Assembly (NCBI RefSeq): GCF_037026715.1
Contig: NZ_JBANCG010000014.1
Span: 35,860 to 99,859 of the forward strand
From: Breoghania sp037026715
Lineage (GTDB): Bacteria; Pseudomonadota; Alphaproteobacteria; Rhizobiales; Stappiaceae
Length of the DNA: 64,000 bases
Direction of reading: 5' to 3'
Below, piece by piece: positions 24,400 to 33,257 of the stretch. Made by a program: the position numbers and the translations under genes. Every line of letters starts with the position of its first letter. The first letter of the stretch is position 1. The notes beneath the pieces were generated by a model. That model was not told where the DNA came from. It did not search any database and saw nothing but the letters and a program-made list of their open reading frames with translations.

Positions 24400-25957
24400 C
24401 CGACCGGACCTGGACATGGATACGCACCCCACGGAGCTTGAGCTTGAGGCCATCGCAGGCGACGTCGCGTCCGCTGCCGACAGCGGCTGCCACGGTGGAG
24501 CAGAACGTTCCAGGGCCGCGGCCCGGGCTGCCGGCAACGACGCCCTGATCGACCGCTACGAGGCCGACTATCCGAAAGGACCGCACGACCAGCCGCAATC
24601 CATGTGCCCCGCCTTCGGCTCGCTCCGCGTCGGGCTGCGCATGCGCCGGGTGGCGACGATCCTTTCGGGGTCCGCTTGCTGCGTCTACGGGTTGACCTTC
24701 ACCTCCCACTTTTACGGCGCCAAGCGCTCGGTCGGCTACGTACCGTTCAATTCCGAGACCCTCGTGACCGGGAAACTCTACGAAGACATCGTAGAGGCCG
24801 TGCACACGATGGCCGATCCGGAGAAGTTCGACGCCGTCGTGGTGACGAACCTCTGTGTTCCCACCGCCTCGGGCATCCCGCTGAAGATGCTGCCCCGCCA
24901 GATTGACGGCGTGCGTATCGTGGGCATCGACGTGCCTGGCTTCGGCGTTCCGACCCATGCGGAAGCCAAGGATGTCCTCTCCGGCGCCATGCTCGCCTAC
25001 GCGCGCCAGGAAGCGATGGAAGGCCCCGTCCTGCCGCCGCGCGACGGGCTGAAGGGCACGCCGACCGTCAGTCTCGTGGGCGAGATGTTCCCGGCCGATC
25101 CGGTGGTCATCGGCGGCATGCTCGCGCCGATGGGACTGGCGGCGGGGCCGACCGTCCCGGTTCGCGAATGGCGCGAACTCTATTCCGCGCTCGATTGCGC
25201 GGCGGTGGCCGCTATTCATCCCTTCTATACGGCGGCGTTCCGGGAGTTCAAAGCGGCCGGACGCACTGTCGTGGGCTCCGCTCCGATAGGGCTGGAGGGC
25301 ACGGATGCGTGGCTGCTTGCCATCGGCGAGGCGTGCGGCGTCTCGCCAAGGAAGATAGATGCGAGCCGCAATGCCATGTTCGGCGCCATTCGCGCGGCGC
25401 TGGCCCAGAACAGCGTCAAAGGTCGCATCACCTTGTCGGGCTACGAGGGTTCGGAACTGCTGGTCGGCCGACTTCTGGTCGAACTCGGCGCGGACCTGCG
25501 CTATGTCGGCACCGCCTGCCCAAAGACACCCTTCAGCCAGGCCGATGCCGAGTGGCTTGCAGACCACGGCGTCGAGGTGCGCTTCCGCACCTCGCTGGAA
25601 CAGGATCTGGCCGCCTTCGAGGAATTTCAGCCCGATCTCGCCATCGGCACCACCCCCGTCGTGCAAAAGGCCAAGGAAAGCGCGACGCCGGCGCTCTATT
25701 TCACCAACCTGATTTCCGCCCGCCCCCTGATGGGGCCGGCAGGCGTCGCCTCGCTGCCGGGTGTTGTCTCGACGGCGATTGCCAGCAAGGACCGCTTCCT
25801 GCAGATGCAGGATTTCTTCAAGGGCGTCGGCCACTGCGACACGGCCGGCATCTGGCAGGACGTGCCGGAGGACAAGAGCGGCTACCGGGCGAAATACGCC
25901 AGGAAGACCCAGAAATCGCAAAACGCGGTCGACAACGGGGAGAGCGTCGGATGCTGA
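24386..25957 (+). CDS. bchY: Chlorophyllide a reductase subunit Y
   Basis: The 523-residue NifD-like subunit of chlorophyllide reductase has likely cluster-ligand cysteines in SMCPAFGSLRVGLRM, GSACCVYGLTF and VVTNLCVPTASGI within the first 160 residues. About 60 variable N-terminal residues come first; ATG 24416 is an alternative start. The protein pairs with BchZ to form the catalytic heterotetramer. Its stop overlaps the bchZ start (ATGCTGA), giving near-equal translation of the two subunits. Confidence 0.95.
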   Translation: MTPFNRPDLDMDTHPTELELEAIAGDVASAADSGCHGGAERSRAAARAAGNDALIDRYEADYPKGPHDQPQSMCPAFGSLRVGLRMRRVATILSGSACCVYGLTFTSHFYGAKRSVGYVPFNSETLVTGKLYEDIVEAVHTMADPEKFDAVVVTNLCVPTASGIPLKMLPRQIDGVRIVGIDVPGFGVPTHAEAKDVLSGAMLAYARQEAMEGPVLPPRDGLKGTPTVSLVGEMFPADPVVIGGMLAPMGLAAGPTVPVREWRELYSALDCAAVAAIHPFYTAAFREFKAAGRTVVGSAPIGLEGTDAWLLAIGEACGVSPRKIDASRNAMFGAIRAALAQNSVKGRITLSGYEGSELLVGRLLVELGADLRYVGTACPKTPFSQADAEWLADHGVEVRFRTSLEQDLAAFEEFQPDLAIGTTPVVQKAKESATPALYFTNLISARPLMGPAGVASLPGVVSTAIASKDRFLQMQDFFKGVGHCDTAGIWQDVPEDKSGYRAKYARKTQKSQNAVDNGESVGC

Positions 25958-27393
25958 TCCTCGACCACGACCGCGCCGGCGGCTATTGGGGCTCGGTCTA
26001 TGCCTTCACCGCCATCAAGGGCCTGCAAGTCGTCATCGACGGACCTGTCGGCTGCGAGAACCTGCCGGTAACCTCGGTTCTGCACTACACCGATGCGCTG
26101 CCGCCGCATGAACTGCCGATCGTCGTAAGCGGGCTGTCGGAGGACGAGCTGGGTCAGCACGGCACCGAGAACGCGATGAAGCGCGCGCGCGCGGCGCTCG
26201 ACCCGGAGCTGCCTGCGGTGGTGGTAACCGGCTCGATCGCCGAGATGATCGGCGGCGGCGTGACGCCGGAAGGTTCCAATCTCAAGCGTTTTCTGCCGCG
26301 CACCATCGACGAGGACCAGTGGCAGAGCGCCGATCGCGCCCTCAAATGGCTGTGGACCGAGTTCGGCCCCAAGACCCCGCCGAAGCCGCGCGCCCGCAAG
26401 GAGGGCGCGAAGCCGAAGGTCAACATCATCGGCCCGATCTACGGCACCTACAACATGCCCTCCGACCTCGCCGAGATCCGGCGTCTGGTGGAAGGGTTGG
26501 GGGCGGAGGTCAACATGACCTTCCCGCTCGGCAGCCATGTCGAGGACGTGCGCAAACTGGCCGATGCCGAATGCAATGTTTGCCTTTATCGAGAGTTCGG
26601 CAGGCTCTTGTGCGAGACGCTGGACCGGCCCTACCTCCAGGCGCCGATCGGCCTCCACTCCACGACCGCCTTTCTGCGCACCCTTGGCGAAATTCTGGGG
26701 CTGGATCCCGAGCCGTTTATCGCCAAGGAGAAGCACACCACCCTGAAGCCTCTTTGGGACCTTTGGCGGTCGGTGACCCAGGACTTCTTCGCCACCGCCA
26801 ATTTCGCGATCGTCGCCAACGAGACCTACGTGCGCGGCGTCCGCACGTTCCTGGAAGACGAAATGGGGCTGCCCTGTGCCTTCGCGGTTCCGCGCAAGGC
26901 GGGCGCAAAGACGGACAACGGCGCAATCGCAGACCTCGTCGCGGCGCGAAAGCCCATGGTTCTGTTCGGTTCTTTCAACGAGCGGATGTATATGGCCGAG
27001 GCGGGGAGCCGAGGCAGTTTCATCCAGCTCTCCTACCCGGGCGCGATCGTGCGCCGGCACACCGGCACCCCCGTGATGGGCTATTCCGGCGCCTGCTGGC
27101 TGATCCAGGAAATCTGCAACGCCCTGTTCGACATGCTGTTTCACATCCTGCCGCGCGCCGGCGAGCTTGACGCGATCGAGCCGACGAGCGCGCGCGCCCC
27201 GGACATGACCTGGGACGCCCAGGCACAGTCCGCGCTTGAGGATCTGATCAATCGGGAACCGGTGCTCGTCCGCATTTCGGCGGCCAAGCGGCTGCGGGAG
27301 GCGGCCGAACGGGAAGCCCGGCGAGGAAATGCGTCGCACGTCGTCTTGGAACATGTCGAGCGGGCATCGGCACGCCCGCCCGTACCAGCCTGA
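25951..27393 (+). CDS. bchZ: Chlorophyllide a reductase subunit Z
   Basis: The 480-residue NifK-like subunit carries ligand cysteines in VIDGPVGCENLPVTSVLHY near residue 35 and a conserved AECNVCLYREFG near 208. With BchY it binds the chlorophyllide substrate and a [4Fe-4S] cluster. The start lies inside the bchY stop region. The puf promoter of purple bacteria usually lies in or after bchZ; here only 44 bases separate it from the next gene, so readthrough or an internal promoter must feed puf. Confidence 0.95.
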   Translation: MLILDHDRAGGYWGSVYAFTAIKGLQVVIDGPVGCENLPVTSVLHYTDALPPHELPIVVSGLSEDELGQHGTENAMKRARAALDPELPAVVVTGSIAEMIGGGVTPEGSNLKRFLPRTIDEDQWQSADRALKWLWTEFGPKTPPKPRARKEGAKPKVNIIGPIYGTYNMPSDLAEIRRLVEGLGAEVNMTFPLGSHVEDVRKLADAECNVCLYREFGRLLCETLDRPYLQAPIGLHSTTAFLRTLGEILGLDPEPFIAKEKHTTLKPLWDLWRSVTQDFFATANFAIVANETYVRGVRTFLEDEMGLPCAFAVPRKAGAKTDNGAIADLVAARKPMVLFGSFNERMYMAEAGSRGSFIQLSYPGAIVRRHTGTPVMGYSGACWLIQEICNALFDMLFHILPRAGELDAIEPTSARAPDMTWDAQAQSALEDLINREPVLVRISAAKRLREAAEREARRGNASHVVLEHVERASARPPVPA

Positions 27394-27437
27394 GATCTGG
27401 AACCATGGCGCCTGCGAGATCGAGAGGAGGTTGAGAA

Positions 27438-27671
27438 ATGGTCTCTATCGCAAGTCCTGAAGAGTTCACCCGCCGCCATCGTGAGCGGGCATCCGAGCGC
27501 CTGATGATGAGGCGGCTCTTCTTCGTGGTCTATCCGCTCTGCCTCGCCGTCGTCACCGTGACCCGGCTCGGCAAGCTCCTCGCCCCCCGCGACGGGACGA
27601 TAGAGGGGTCCGTTTTCGCCGAGGCGAGAGCATCGGCATACGCCCTGTTGGGTTACGCGTTCAGCGTGTGA
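27438..27671 (+). CDS. pufQ: PufQ-like small membrane protein
   Basis: The 77-residue product has one hydrophobic helix (RRLFFVVYPLCLAVVTVTRL) after a basic N-terminus. Its C-terminal half ends EARASAYALLGYAFSV, which resembles the EAR..TP..F end of PufQ. It lies between bchZ and pufB, exactly where pufQ is found, and has a strong GAGGAGG site seven bases before the ATG. PufQ is thought to help bacteriochlorophyll delivery to complexes. Position supports the name more than sequence identity does. Confidence 0.6.
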   Translation: MVSIASPEEFTRRHRERASERLMMRRLFFVVYPLCLAVVTVTRLGKLLAPRDGTIEGSVFAEARASAYALLGYAFSV

Positions 27672-27746
27672 TCCCAAGCCTTTGCCGGTGTTCTCGACGT
27701 CGGCAAGAGCCCAGTGGGACTGTTCATCCGGCTTCACTGGAACCTG

Positions 27747-27765
27747 GCCGCGGGGGCCCCGCGGC
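27747..27765 (+). other. GC-rich hairpin just upstream of pufB
   Basis: GCCGCGGG and CCCGCGGC arms form a near-perfect palindrome at 27747-27765, ten bases before the AGGAGG site of pufB. As RNA it would be very stable and could act as a 5' stability element for the pufBA message. Confidence 0.55.
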
Positions 27766-27789
27766 GTTCGAGACTAGGAGGTGGATTTG

Positions 27790-28011
27790 ATGGCGGAACC
27801 ATCAAATGTCTCACTTTCGGGTCTGACCGAAAGCGAAGCGCAAGAGGTCCACGGATTCTTCATCCAAGGCTTCCTGATATTCACGGCGATCGCGATCGTC
27901 GCGCATATCCTGGTCTGGCTGTGGCGTCCCTGGATCCCTGGTCCGGATGGCTATGCCTCTCTTGAAGGCATCAACCAGACGGCTCAGGCGCTTCTGCCGA
28001 TGCTTGCATAG
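27790..28011 (+). CDS. pufB: Light-harvesting complex 1 beta subunit
   Basis: The 73-residue antenna polypeptide has the beta-type signature LTESEAQEVHGFFIQGF, then the single membrane helix with the bacteriochlorophyll-ligand His in AIVAHILVWLWRPWIPG. The C-terminal extension of about 25 residues after WIPG is longer than in many LH1 beta chains. ATG 27790 has AGGAGG eight bases upstream. It sits 12 bases before pufA. No pucBA (LH2) pair is present in the window. Confidence 0.95.
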   Translation: MAEPSNVSLSGLTESEAQEVHGFFIQGFLIFTAIAIVAHILVWLWRPWIPGPDGYASLEGINQTAQALLPMLA

Positions 28012-28023
28012 GGGGATCGCAAC

Positions 28024-28221
28024 ATGTGGAGAATCTGGCTCATGTTCGATCCGCGCAGGGCGCTCGTTGCCCTGTCGGTCTTCCTGTTCACGCTCGCTCT
28101 CCTGATCCACTTCATCCTGCTGAGCACGGACCGCTTCAACTGGCTTGAGGGCAAACCCCTCAAGACCGGGGCGATCGAGCTGTCCGTTCCGGTGGGCTGG
28201 GATCTGAGGCTGATCGGCTGA
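28024..28221 (+). CDS. pufA: Light-harvesting complex 1 alpha subunit
   Basis: The 65-residue product begins MWRIWLMFDPRRALVAL, classic for LH1 alpha, and its membrane helix holds the ligand His in TLALLIHFILLST. FNWLEGKPL after the helix is also typical. AGGGGGATC precedes the ATG. Alpha and beta chains form the ring around the reaction centre. A large hairpin immediately follows the gene. Confidence 0.96.
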   Translation: MWRIWLMFDPRRALVALSVFLFTLALLIHFILLSTDRFNWLEGKPLKTGAIELSVPVGWDLRLIG

Positions 28222-28229
28222 AACGAAAA

Positions 28230-28269
28230 GGCGGCGGGCGCGGCCGCTTACGCGGTCCTGGCCGCCGCC
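28230..28269 (+). other. Intercistronic hairpin between pufA and pufL
   Basis: GGCGGCGG at 28230-28237 pairs with CCGCCGCC at 28262-28269, with further internal GC pairing. Purple bacteria have such hairpins after pufA that protect the pufBA segment from 3'-to-5' decay, giving more antenna than reaction-centre protein. The position here is exactly the expected one. Confidence 0.7.
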
Positions 28270-28339
28270 GTACACGAACAATCGTCATACACGGGCAATC
28301 GTGTTGCACGACAGGGGCGAGCCCCTTGGGGAGGAGACT

Positions 28340-29185
28340 ATGGCGCTGCTGAGTTTTGAACGCAAATATCGTGTGCGTGGCGGGACGCTGATCGGCGGCG
28401 ACCTCTTCGATTTTTGGGTCGGTCCGTTCTACGTAGGTTTTTTTGGTGTCACGACGGCGTTTTTCGCAAGCCTCGGGACGGCACTGATCGTCTACGGCGC
28501 GGCCCTCGGACCCACCTGGAATATCTGGCAGATTTCGATCGCGCCGCCCGACCTTTCCTACGGCCTCGCGCTGGCTCCACTGAAGGAAGGCGGCCTATGG
28601 CAGATCATCACGGTCTGCGCGATCGGGGCCTTCTGCTCATGGGCGCTGCGCGAGGTGGAGATCTGCCGGAAACTCGGCATCGGCTATCACGTGCCGTTCG
28701 CCTTTTCCTTCGCGATCCTGGCCTACGTCACGCTGGTGGTGGTCCGCCCGCTGCTGCTGGGAGCGTGGGGACATGGCTTCCCTTATGGGATCTTCAGTCA
28801 CCTCGATTGGGTTTCCAACGTCGGCTACCAGTACCTGCATTTCCATTACAATCCGGCGCACATGATTGCGGTGTCGTTCTTCTTCACGACATGCCTCGCG
28901 CTGGCGCTTCATGGCGGGTTGATCCTGTCGGCAGCCAATCCGGGCGCCGCTCGTGAAGGCGACGGCAGGCGGGCCGAGGTGAAGACCCCCGAATACGAAG
29001 ACACATTCTTCCGCGACATCATCGGTTATTCGATCGGCACGCTGGGTATCCACCGCCTCGGCCTGATCCTGGCGCTCAACGCAGGTTTCTGGAGCGCGGT
29101 CTGCATCGTCATCAGCGGACCGTTCTGGAACCAGGGCTGGCCGCAGTGGTGGAACTGGTGGCTCGAGCTGCCGATCTGGAACTGA
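28340..29185 (+). CDS. pufL: Photosynthetic reaction centre L subunit
   Basis: The 281-residue product starts ALLSFERKYRVRGGTLIGGD and has the five membrane helices of RC-L. Ligand His residues are visible in HFHYNPAHMIAVSFFFTT (accessory/special pair region) and in LHGGLIL and GTLGIHRLGLILAL (non-heme iron and QB region). ATG 28340 follows GGGGAGGAG. L and M form the core that binds the special pair, pheophytins and quinones. Confidence 0.97.
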   Translation: MALLSFERKYRVRGGTLIGGDLFDFWVGPFYVGFFGVTTAFFASLGTALIVYGAALGPTWNIWQISIAPPDLSYGLALAPLKEGGLWQIITVCAIGAFCSWALREVEICRKLGIGYHVPFAFSFAILAYVTLVVVRPLLLGAWGHGFPYGIFSHLDWVSNVGYQYLHFHYNPAHMIAVSFFFTTCLALALHGGLILSAANPGAAREGDGRRAEVKTPEYEDTFFRDIIGYSIGTLGIHRLGLILALNAGFWSAVCIVISGPFWNQGWPQWWNWWLELPIWN

Positions 29186-29197
29186 GGGGCCCCAGCC

Positions 29198-30163
29198 ATG
29201 ACACAATATCAGAACATCCTTACCGTCATTCAGATCCACGGCCCCGTCGATGACGGCATCGACCTGCCGCGAGGCGACAGCGAGCGCGTTGGAAGTCCCC
29301 GCGTCTCACGGCTTCTCGGATGGATCGGCAACGCCCAGATCGGACCGATCTATCTCGGTTTTCTCGGCACCCTGTCCCTCGTTTTCGGTTTCATCGCCTT
29401 CGAGATCATCGGTCTCAATATGCTGGCTTCTGTCGACTGGAATCCGATCCAGTTCGTGCGCCAGCTCTTCTGGCTGAGCCTCGAACCGCCGTCCGCGCAG
29501 TATGGCCTGAAGGTCCTGCCGCCGCTCGGCGAGGGAGGCTGGTGGCTGATTGCCGGCTTTTTCCTGACGCTATCGGTCTTGCTGTGGTGGGTCCGGGTCT
29601 ACCGCCGCGCACGGCAGCTGGAACTCGGTACACACGTGGCATGGGCATTCGCCTCGGCGATCTTCCTGTTTCTCTCGCTCGGCTTCATCCGGCCGCTGCT
29701 GATGGGCAATTTCTCCGAAGCCGTGCCCTTCGGCATCTTCCCGCATCTCGACTGGACCGCGGCATTTTCGATCCGTTACGGCAATCTCTACTACAACCCC
29801 TTCCACTGCCTCTCGATCGTCTTCCTGTACGGATCGGTGCTGCTCTTCGCCATGCACGGAGCCACCATTCTGGCCGTCGGCAAATATGGCGGCGAGCGCG
29901 AGCTGGAGCAGATCACCGACCGGGGAACGGCGTCCGAGCGCGCGGCTCTCTTCTGGCGCTGGACGATGGGCTTCAACGCCACCATGGAATCCGTTCACCG
30001 CTGGGCCTGGTGGTTCGCCATCCTCACACCGCTCACCGGCGGGATCGGCATCCTTCTGACCGGCACCGTCGTCGACAACTGGTACCTGTGGGGCATCGAG
30101 CACGGCATCGTCCCCCCGGCGCCGCACGTCTTTCCGGGCGTCGTCGACCCGGCAGCGCAATAG
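29198..30163 (+). CDS. pufM: Photosynthetic reaction centre M subunit
   Basis: The 321-residue product begins TQYQNILTVIQIHGP and carries the M-type helices, with ligand His residues in YYNPFHCLSIVFLYGS, LFAMHGATILAVGKYGGE and ESVHRWAWWFAIL. The C-terminus extends about 15 residues past WGIEHGI, as is common when a tetraheme cytochrome is present. It follows pufL by 12 bases. Confidence 0.97.
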   Translation: MTQYQNILTVIQIHGPVDDGIDLPRGDSERVGSPRVSRLLGWIGNAQIGPIYLGFLGTLSLVFGFIAFEIIGLNMLASVDWNPIQFVRQLFWLSLEPPSAQYGLKVLPPLGEGGWWLIAGFFLTLSVLLWWVRVYRRARQLELGTHVAWAFASAIFLFLSLGFIRPLLMGNFSEAVPFGIFPHLDWTAAFSIRYGNLYYNPFHCLSIVFLYGSVLLFAMHGATILAVGKYGGERELEQITDRGTASERAALFWRWTMGFNATMESVHRWAWWFAILTPLTGGIGILLTGTVVDNWYLWGIEHGIVPPAPHVFPGVVDPAAQ

Positions 30164-30174
30164 GGAGAAGAACC

Positions 30175-31317
30175 ATGCAACTCTGGGTACCTTTTGCCGC
30201 CTCGGCCGGATCGCTTCTTCTCGTCGCCAGTTTCTTCACCGCCGGCTGGGATGCCCCGCCGGTGGAGTCCACCCAGATCGGCTACCGTGGAAGTGGCATG
30301 TACCTGGAAAAGAGCGTGGAGAGGCAAGCGGCCCTGAAGGCCGCCAACGTCGCCCCCCCGGCGCCCTGGGAGGCAGACCCCAGCGGCGACCGGGCTGGAA
30401 CCATCTATGAGAATCTCCAGGTTCTCGGCAACCTCTCCGACGACCAGCTCAACCAGTTCATGGCGTCGATCACCGAATGGGTCGCCCCGGAACAGGGCTG
30501 CGAATATTGCCACAACCTGGAAAACCTCGCCTCTGACGAGAATTACAGGAAGGTCGTTGCTCGGCGCATGATCCAGATGAACCAGGCGATCAATGTCGAC
30601 TGGGACGCCCATGTCGGCCAGACCGGAGTAACCTGCTACACCTGCCATCGTGGCAAGAACATTCCCGAAAATCACTGGATGATGGAGCCGCCACCTGCCA
30701 ACTTGTTCAGCCAGGCCGGAATGAACGGCGTCAATGACGCCGCCGGCAAGTCGTCGCTGCCCAAGGCCGCCCTCACCGATTATCTTCTCGGCGACGAGCC
30801 CATTCGCGTTCACTCGCTTTCCGCGCTTGCCGCCGGTACCAATTCGGCGGGTGTGAAGGAGACCGAACGAACCTTTTCCTTGATGGTGCACATGTCGGAA
30901 TCGCTCGGCGTCAACTGTGTCACCTGCCACAATTCCCGCGCCTTCAACAGTTGGGACCAGAGCCCTCCCCAGCGCGTTACAGCCTGGCACGGCATCAAGA
31001 TGGTCCGGACGCTGAACAACGACTATCTGACGGGCCTGACGCCGATTTTCCCCGAAAATCGCAAGGGGCCGGATGGCGACGTCTTCAAGGTCAACTGCGG
31101 CACTTGCCACAATGGCGTGCAGAAACCGCTCTACGGCGTCTCGATGCTGCAGGACTATCTCGATGCCCTCGACAAGAAGGGCCCCGCCGACGCGCCCGAC
31201 TATTCGACCTACGTGCCTGGAGAAACCAAGGTGATGGGCGCCGCTACGTCCGATGCCTCGCCCCCTCCCCCGGCACCGGGCCCGGGCCCGGGCCCGGGCC
31301 CGGATCAAGCCAACTGA
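30175..31317 (+). CDS. pufC: Reaction-centre tetraheme cytochrome c subunit
   Basis: The 380-residue product has an N-terminal membrane anchor (LWVPFAASAGSLLLVASFF) without a lipobox, then a periplasmic domain with four heme sites: CEYCH near residue 109, CYTCH near 153, CVTCH near 248 and CGTCH near 308. Met residues in the preceding helices (for example RRMIQMNQAI, TFSLMVHMSES) fit axial ligands. It re-reduces the special pair, taking electrons from cytochrome c2 (53539). The C-terminus is a Pro-rich tail ending in a Gly-Pro repeat, encoded by a GGGCCC repeat. Confidence 0.96.
   Translation: MQLWVPFAASAGSLLLVASFFTAGWDAPPVESTQIGYRGSGMYLEKSVERQAALKAANVAPPAPWEADPSGDRAGTIYENLQVLGNLSDDQLNQFMASITEWVAPEQGCEYCHNLENLASDENYRKVVARRMIQMNQAINVDWDAHVGQTGVTCYTCHRGKNIPENHWMMEPPPANLFSQAGMNGVNDAAGKSSLPKAALTDYLLGDEPIRVHSLSALAAGTNSAGVKETERTFSLMVHMSESLGVNCVTCHNSRAFNSWDQSPPQRVTAWHGIKMVRTLNNDYLTGLTPIFPENRKGPDGDVFKVNCGTCHNGVQKPLYGVSMLQDYLDALDKKGPADAPDYSTYVPGETKVMGAATSDASPPPPAPGPGPGPGPDQAN
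31276..31303 (+). repeat. GGGCCC hexamer repeat at the pufC 3' end
   Basis: About four and a half tandem GGGCCC units encode the PGPGPGPGPD tail of the tetraheme cytochrome. Each unit is its own reverse complement, so the region can fold on itself and is prone to slippage. Confidence 0.8.
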
Positions 31318-31350
31318 ACACCTTCAGGAACGGCAAGCAGGAACGACAAG

Positions 31351-31378
31351 AAGGGAGCTCTCGGGCTCCTTTCTTTTC
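31351..31378 (+). terminator. Intrinsic terminator after pufC
   Basis: GGAGC pairs with GCTCC (31354-31358 with 31365-31369), extended by A-T and G-T pairs, and is followed by TTTCTTTT. It lies 34 bases after the pufC stop and is the probable end of the puf transcript. Confidence 0.7.
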
Positions 31379-31413
31379 TGCCAGCGGAGTTTTGTCCGGA
31401 AGGAAGACCGAAG

Positions 31414-31450
31414 GCCCGCCACTCCCCCAGGATGGGTTGGGCGTTTTTTT
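31414..31450 (+). terminator. Possible second terminator between pufC and idi
   Basis: GCCC (31414-31417) can pair with GGGC (31439-31442), directly followed by seven T residues. The stem is short. It could back up the first terminator, just before the convergent end of idi. Confidence 0.35.
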
Positions 31451-31452
31451 CG

Positions 31453-32004
31453 TCAGAATTTCAATTCGGGAAATCGGTTCAGATAGATGCGGAACCATGG
31501 CGTGAACGCATCGGGACACGCGCCGAGCTCGTATCGCAACTGCGATGGTGCGATCCAGCGCACCGCTTCCACCTCACTCGGGTCAGGATTGATCTCTATC
31601 GAATCCGCTGCGACCTGTGCGCAGAAAAGGGTGACGCGTTCATGCTCGCTGAGCCCTTCGCCGACGCTTGCCGCATACTCGACCGTCTGACGACGGATGA
31701 GCGGAACGGAAAAGCCGAGCTCCTCTTGCAGCCGGCGGCTGGCGCAGTCTTCCAGGGTCTCGTTCCAATGCGGATGACTACAGCACGTATTCGCCCATTG
31801 CCCGGCGCAATGATATTTCACTGCCGCCCGCTTCTGGATGAGGAGCCGGTCGCCATCGAAGACAAAGACCGAGATCGCGAGATGCAGCACGCCTTGGACA
31901 TGCGCCGCCATCTTCTCCACCGGGTAGAGACTGCCGTCGTCGGCTATTGCCGGGATGATAATGGTCTTGTTCACGTCGGAGCTGGTCCGGCTTAGATCGG
32001 GCAC
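31453..32004 (-). CDS. idi: Isopentenyl-diphosphate delta-isomerase, type 1
   Basis: The 183-residue Nudix-fold enzyme interconverts IPP and DMAPP. The catalytic Cys lies in AGQWANTCCSHPHWNET near residue 74, and the Glu-rich Nudix region is ASRRLQEELGFSVPL. Length and motifs are normal for type 1. It is the last gene of the leftward puh superoperon, six bases after hemA, and converges with pufC. With dxs and crtE it gives the cluster its own isoprenoid supply. Confidence 0.94.
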   Translation of the reverse strand: MPDLSRTSSDVNKTIIIPAIADDGSLYPVEKMAAHVQGVLHLAISVFVFDGDRLLIQKRAAVKYHCAGQWANTCCSHPHWNETLEDCASRRLQEELGFSVPLIRRQTVEYAASVGEGLSEHERVTLFCAQVAADSIEINPDPSEVEAVRWIAPSQLRYELGACPDAFTPWFRIYLNRFPELKF

Positions 32005-32010
32005 GTAAGG

Positions 32011-33228
32011 TCAGGCCACGGCCCGGGCGAGGGCACATTGTGACCACATGGCGCACAATGCTTGCGCAAGATGCCGGATGTCGGCATCGGAATGCGCCGG
32101 GGTCGGCGTGATGCGCAACCTCTCGGTTCCGACCGGAACAGTCGGATAGTTGATCGGCTGCACGTAGATGCCGAAATCGCGCAGCAACACGTCCGAGATC
32201 CACTTGCATTTGGACGCATTGCCCACCATCACAGGCACGATATGGCTCGGGTTTCGCATATGCGGAATACCGCGCGCGTCGAGAGCGGACCGGACCTTGG
32301 CAACGTTCGCCTGATGGGCCTGACGCTCGACCGAGCTCTGCTTGAGATATCGGATGGATGCCGTGGCGCCGGCGGCAAGGGCGGGCGGCAGCGCGGTCGT
32401 GAAAATGAAGCCGGAGGCGAAGGATCGAATGAAATCGACCAGAACGGCCGGTCCGGTTACATAGCCGCCCATCACCCCGAAGGCCTTGCCGAGCGTTCCC
32501 TCGATTACCGTCAGCCGGTCCATCAGCCCCTCGCGTTCGGCGACACCGCCGCCGCGCGGGCCGTACATCCCCACCGCATGGACCTCGTCGAGATATGTCA
32601 TCGCGCCGAACGCATCGGCGGCGTCGCAGATTTCCGCAATGGGCGCGATATCGCCATCCATCGAGTAGACGCTCTCGAAGGCCACGAGCTTGGGCGCATT
32701 CGGGTCATCGGCTGCCAGAAGTTCGCGCAAATGAGCCGGGTCGTTGTGCCGGAAGAGACGCTTCTCGCAGCGTGCATGGCGGATGCCTTCGATCATCGAG
32801 GCATGATTGAGCGCATCGGAATAGACGATGATGCCGGGGATGCGGGACAAGAGCGTTCCCAGCGCCGCCCAGTTGGAGACGTAACCGGAGGTGAAGATGA
32901 GTGCGGCCTCCTTGGCATGGAGGTCGGCGAGTTCTCGTTCCAGCAACACATGGTAATGATTGGTGCCGGAGATGTTTCGAGTTCCCCCTGCCCCGGCGCC
33001 GCACTTGTCGATGATTTCCTTCATCCGTCCGGTCACGATCGGGTTCTGGCCCATTCCGAGATAGTCGTTCGAACACCAGACCGTCACCTCCCTGGTATCG
33101 CCCGTCTCGTCGAAGAAGGTCGCTTTCGGGAACTCGCGACACTGGCGTTCAAGCTCGGCAAAGACGCGGTAGTTGCCGTCAGACCTGAGACCCGAGAGTG
33201 CGGCTTCCATATGGTCGAGAATGTTCAT
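32011..33228 (-). CDS. hemA: 5-aminolevulinate synthase
   Basis: The 405-residue PLP enzyme condenses glycine with succinyl-CoA, the first tetrapyrrole step in alphaproteobacteria. The PLP Lys is in IEGTLGKAFGVMGGY near residue 248. Other landmarks are CSNDYLGMGQNP, GTRNISGTNHYHVLLE and ESVYSMDGDIAPI. ATG 33228 follows AAGGGGAACCCAAG. The frame is open far upstream across puhE, but that part is antisense-like and lacks the family N-terminus. A hemA in this cluster allows pigment-linked control of precursor flow. Confidence 0.96.
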   Translation of the reverse strand: MNILDHMEAALSGLRSDGNYRVFAELERQCREFPKATFFDETGDTREVTVWCSNDYLGMGQNPIVTGRMKEIIDKCGAGAGGTRNISGTNHYHVLLERELADLHAKEAALIFTSGYVSNWAALGTLLSRIPGIIVYSDALNHASMIEGIRHARCEKRLFRHNDPAHLRELLAADDPNAPKLVAFESVYSMDGDIAPIAEICDAADAFGAMTYLDEVHAVGMYGPRGGGVAEREGLMDRLTVIEGTLGKAFGVMGGYVTGPAVLVDFIRSFASGFIFTTALPPALAAGATASIRYLKQSSVERQAHQANVAKVRSALDARGIPHMRNPSHIVPVMVGNASKCKWISDVLLRDFGIYVQPINYPTVPVGTERLRITPTPAHSDADIRHLAQALCAMWSQCALARAVA

Positions 33229-33257
33229 CTTGGGTTCCCCTTGCTTCTCAGGTGCCG

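Noticed and set aside
24380..25921. 513-codon leftward open frame opposite bchY
   Set aside because: Antisense shadow of a well-conserved gene; no domain recognised and composition is typical of a mirror frame.
25882..27354. 490-codon leftward open frame opposite bchZ
   Set aside because: Antisense shadow; bchZ is full length with cluster-ligand cysteines.
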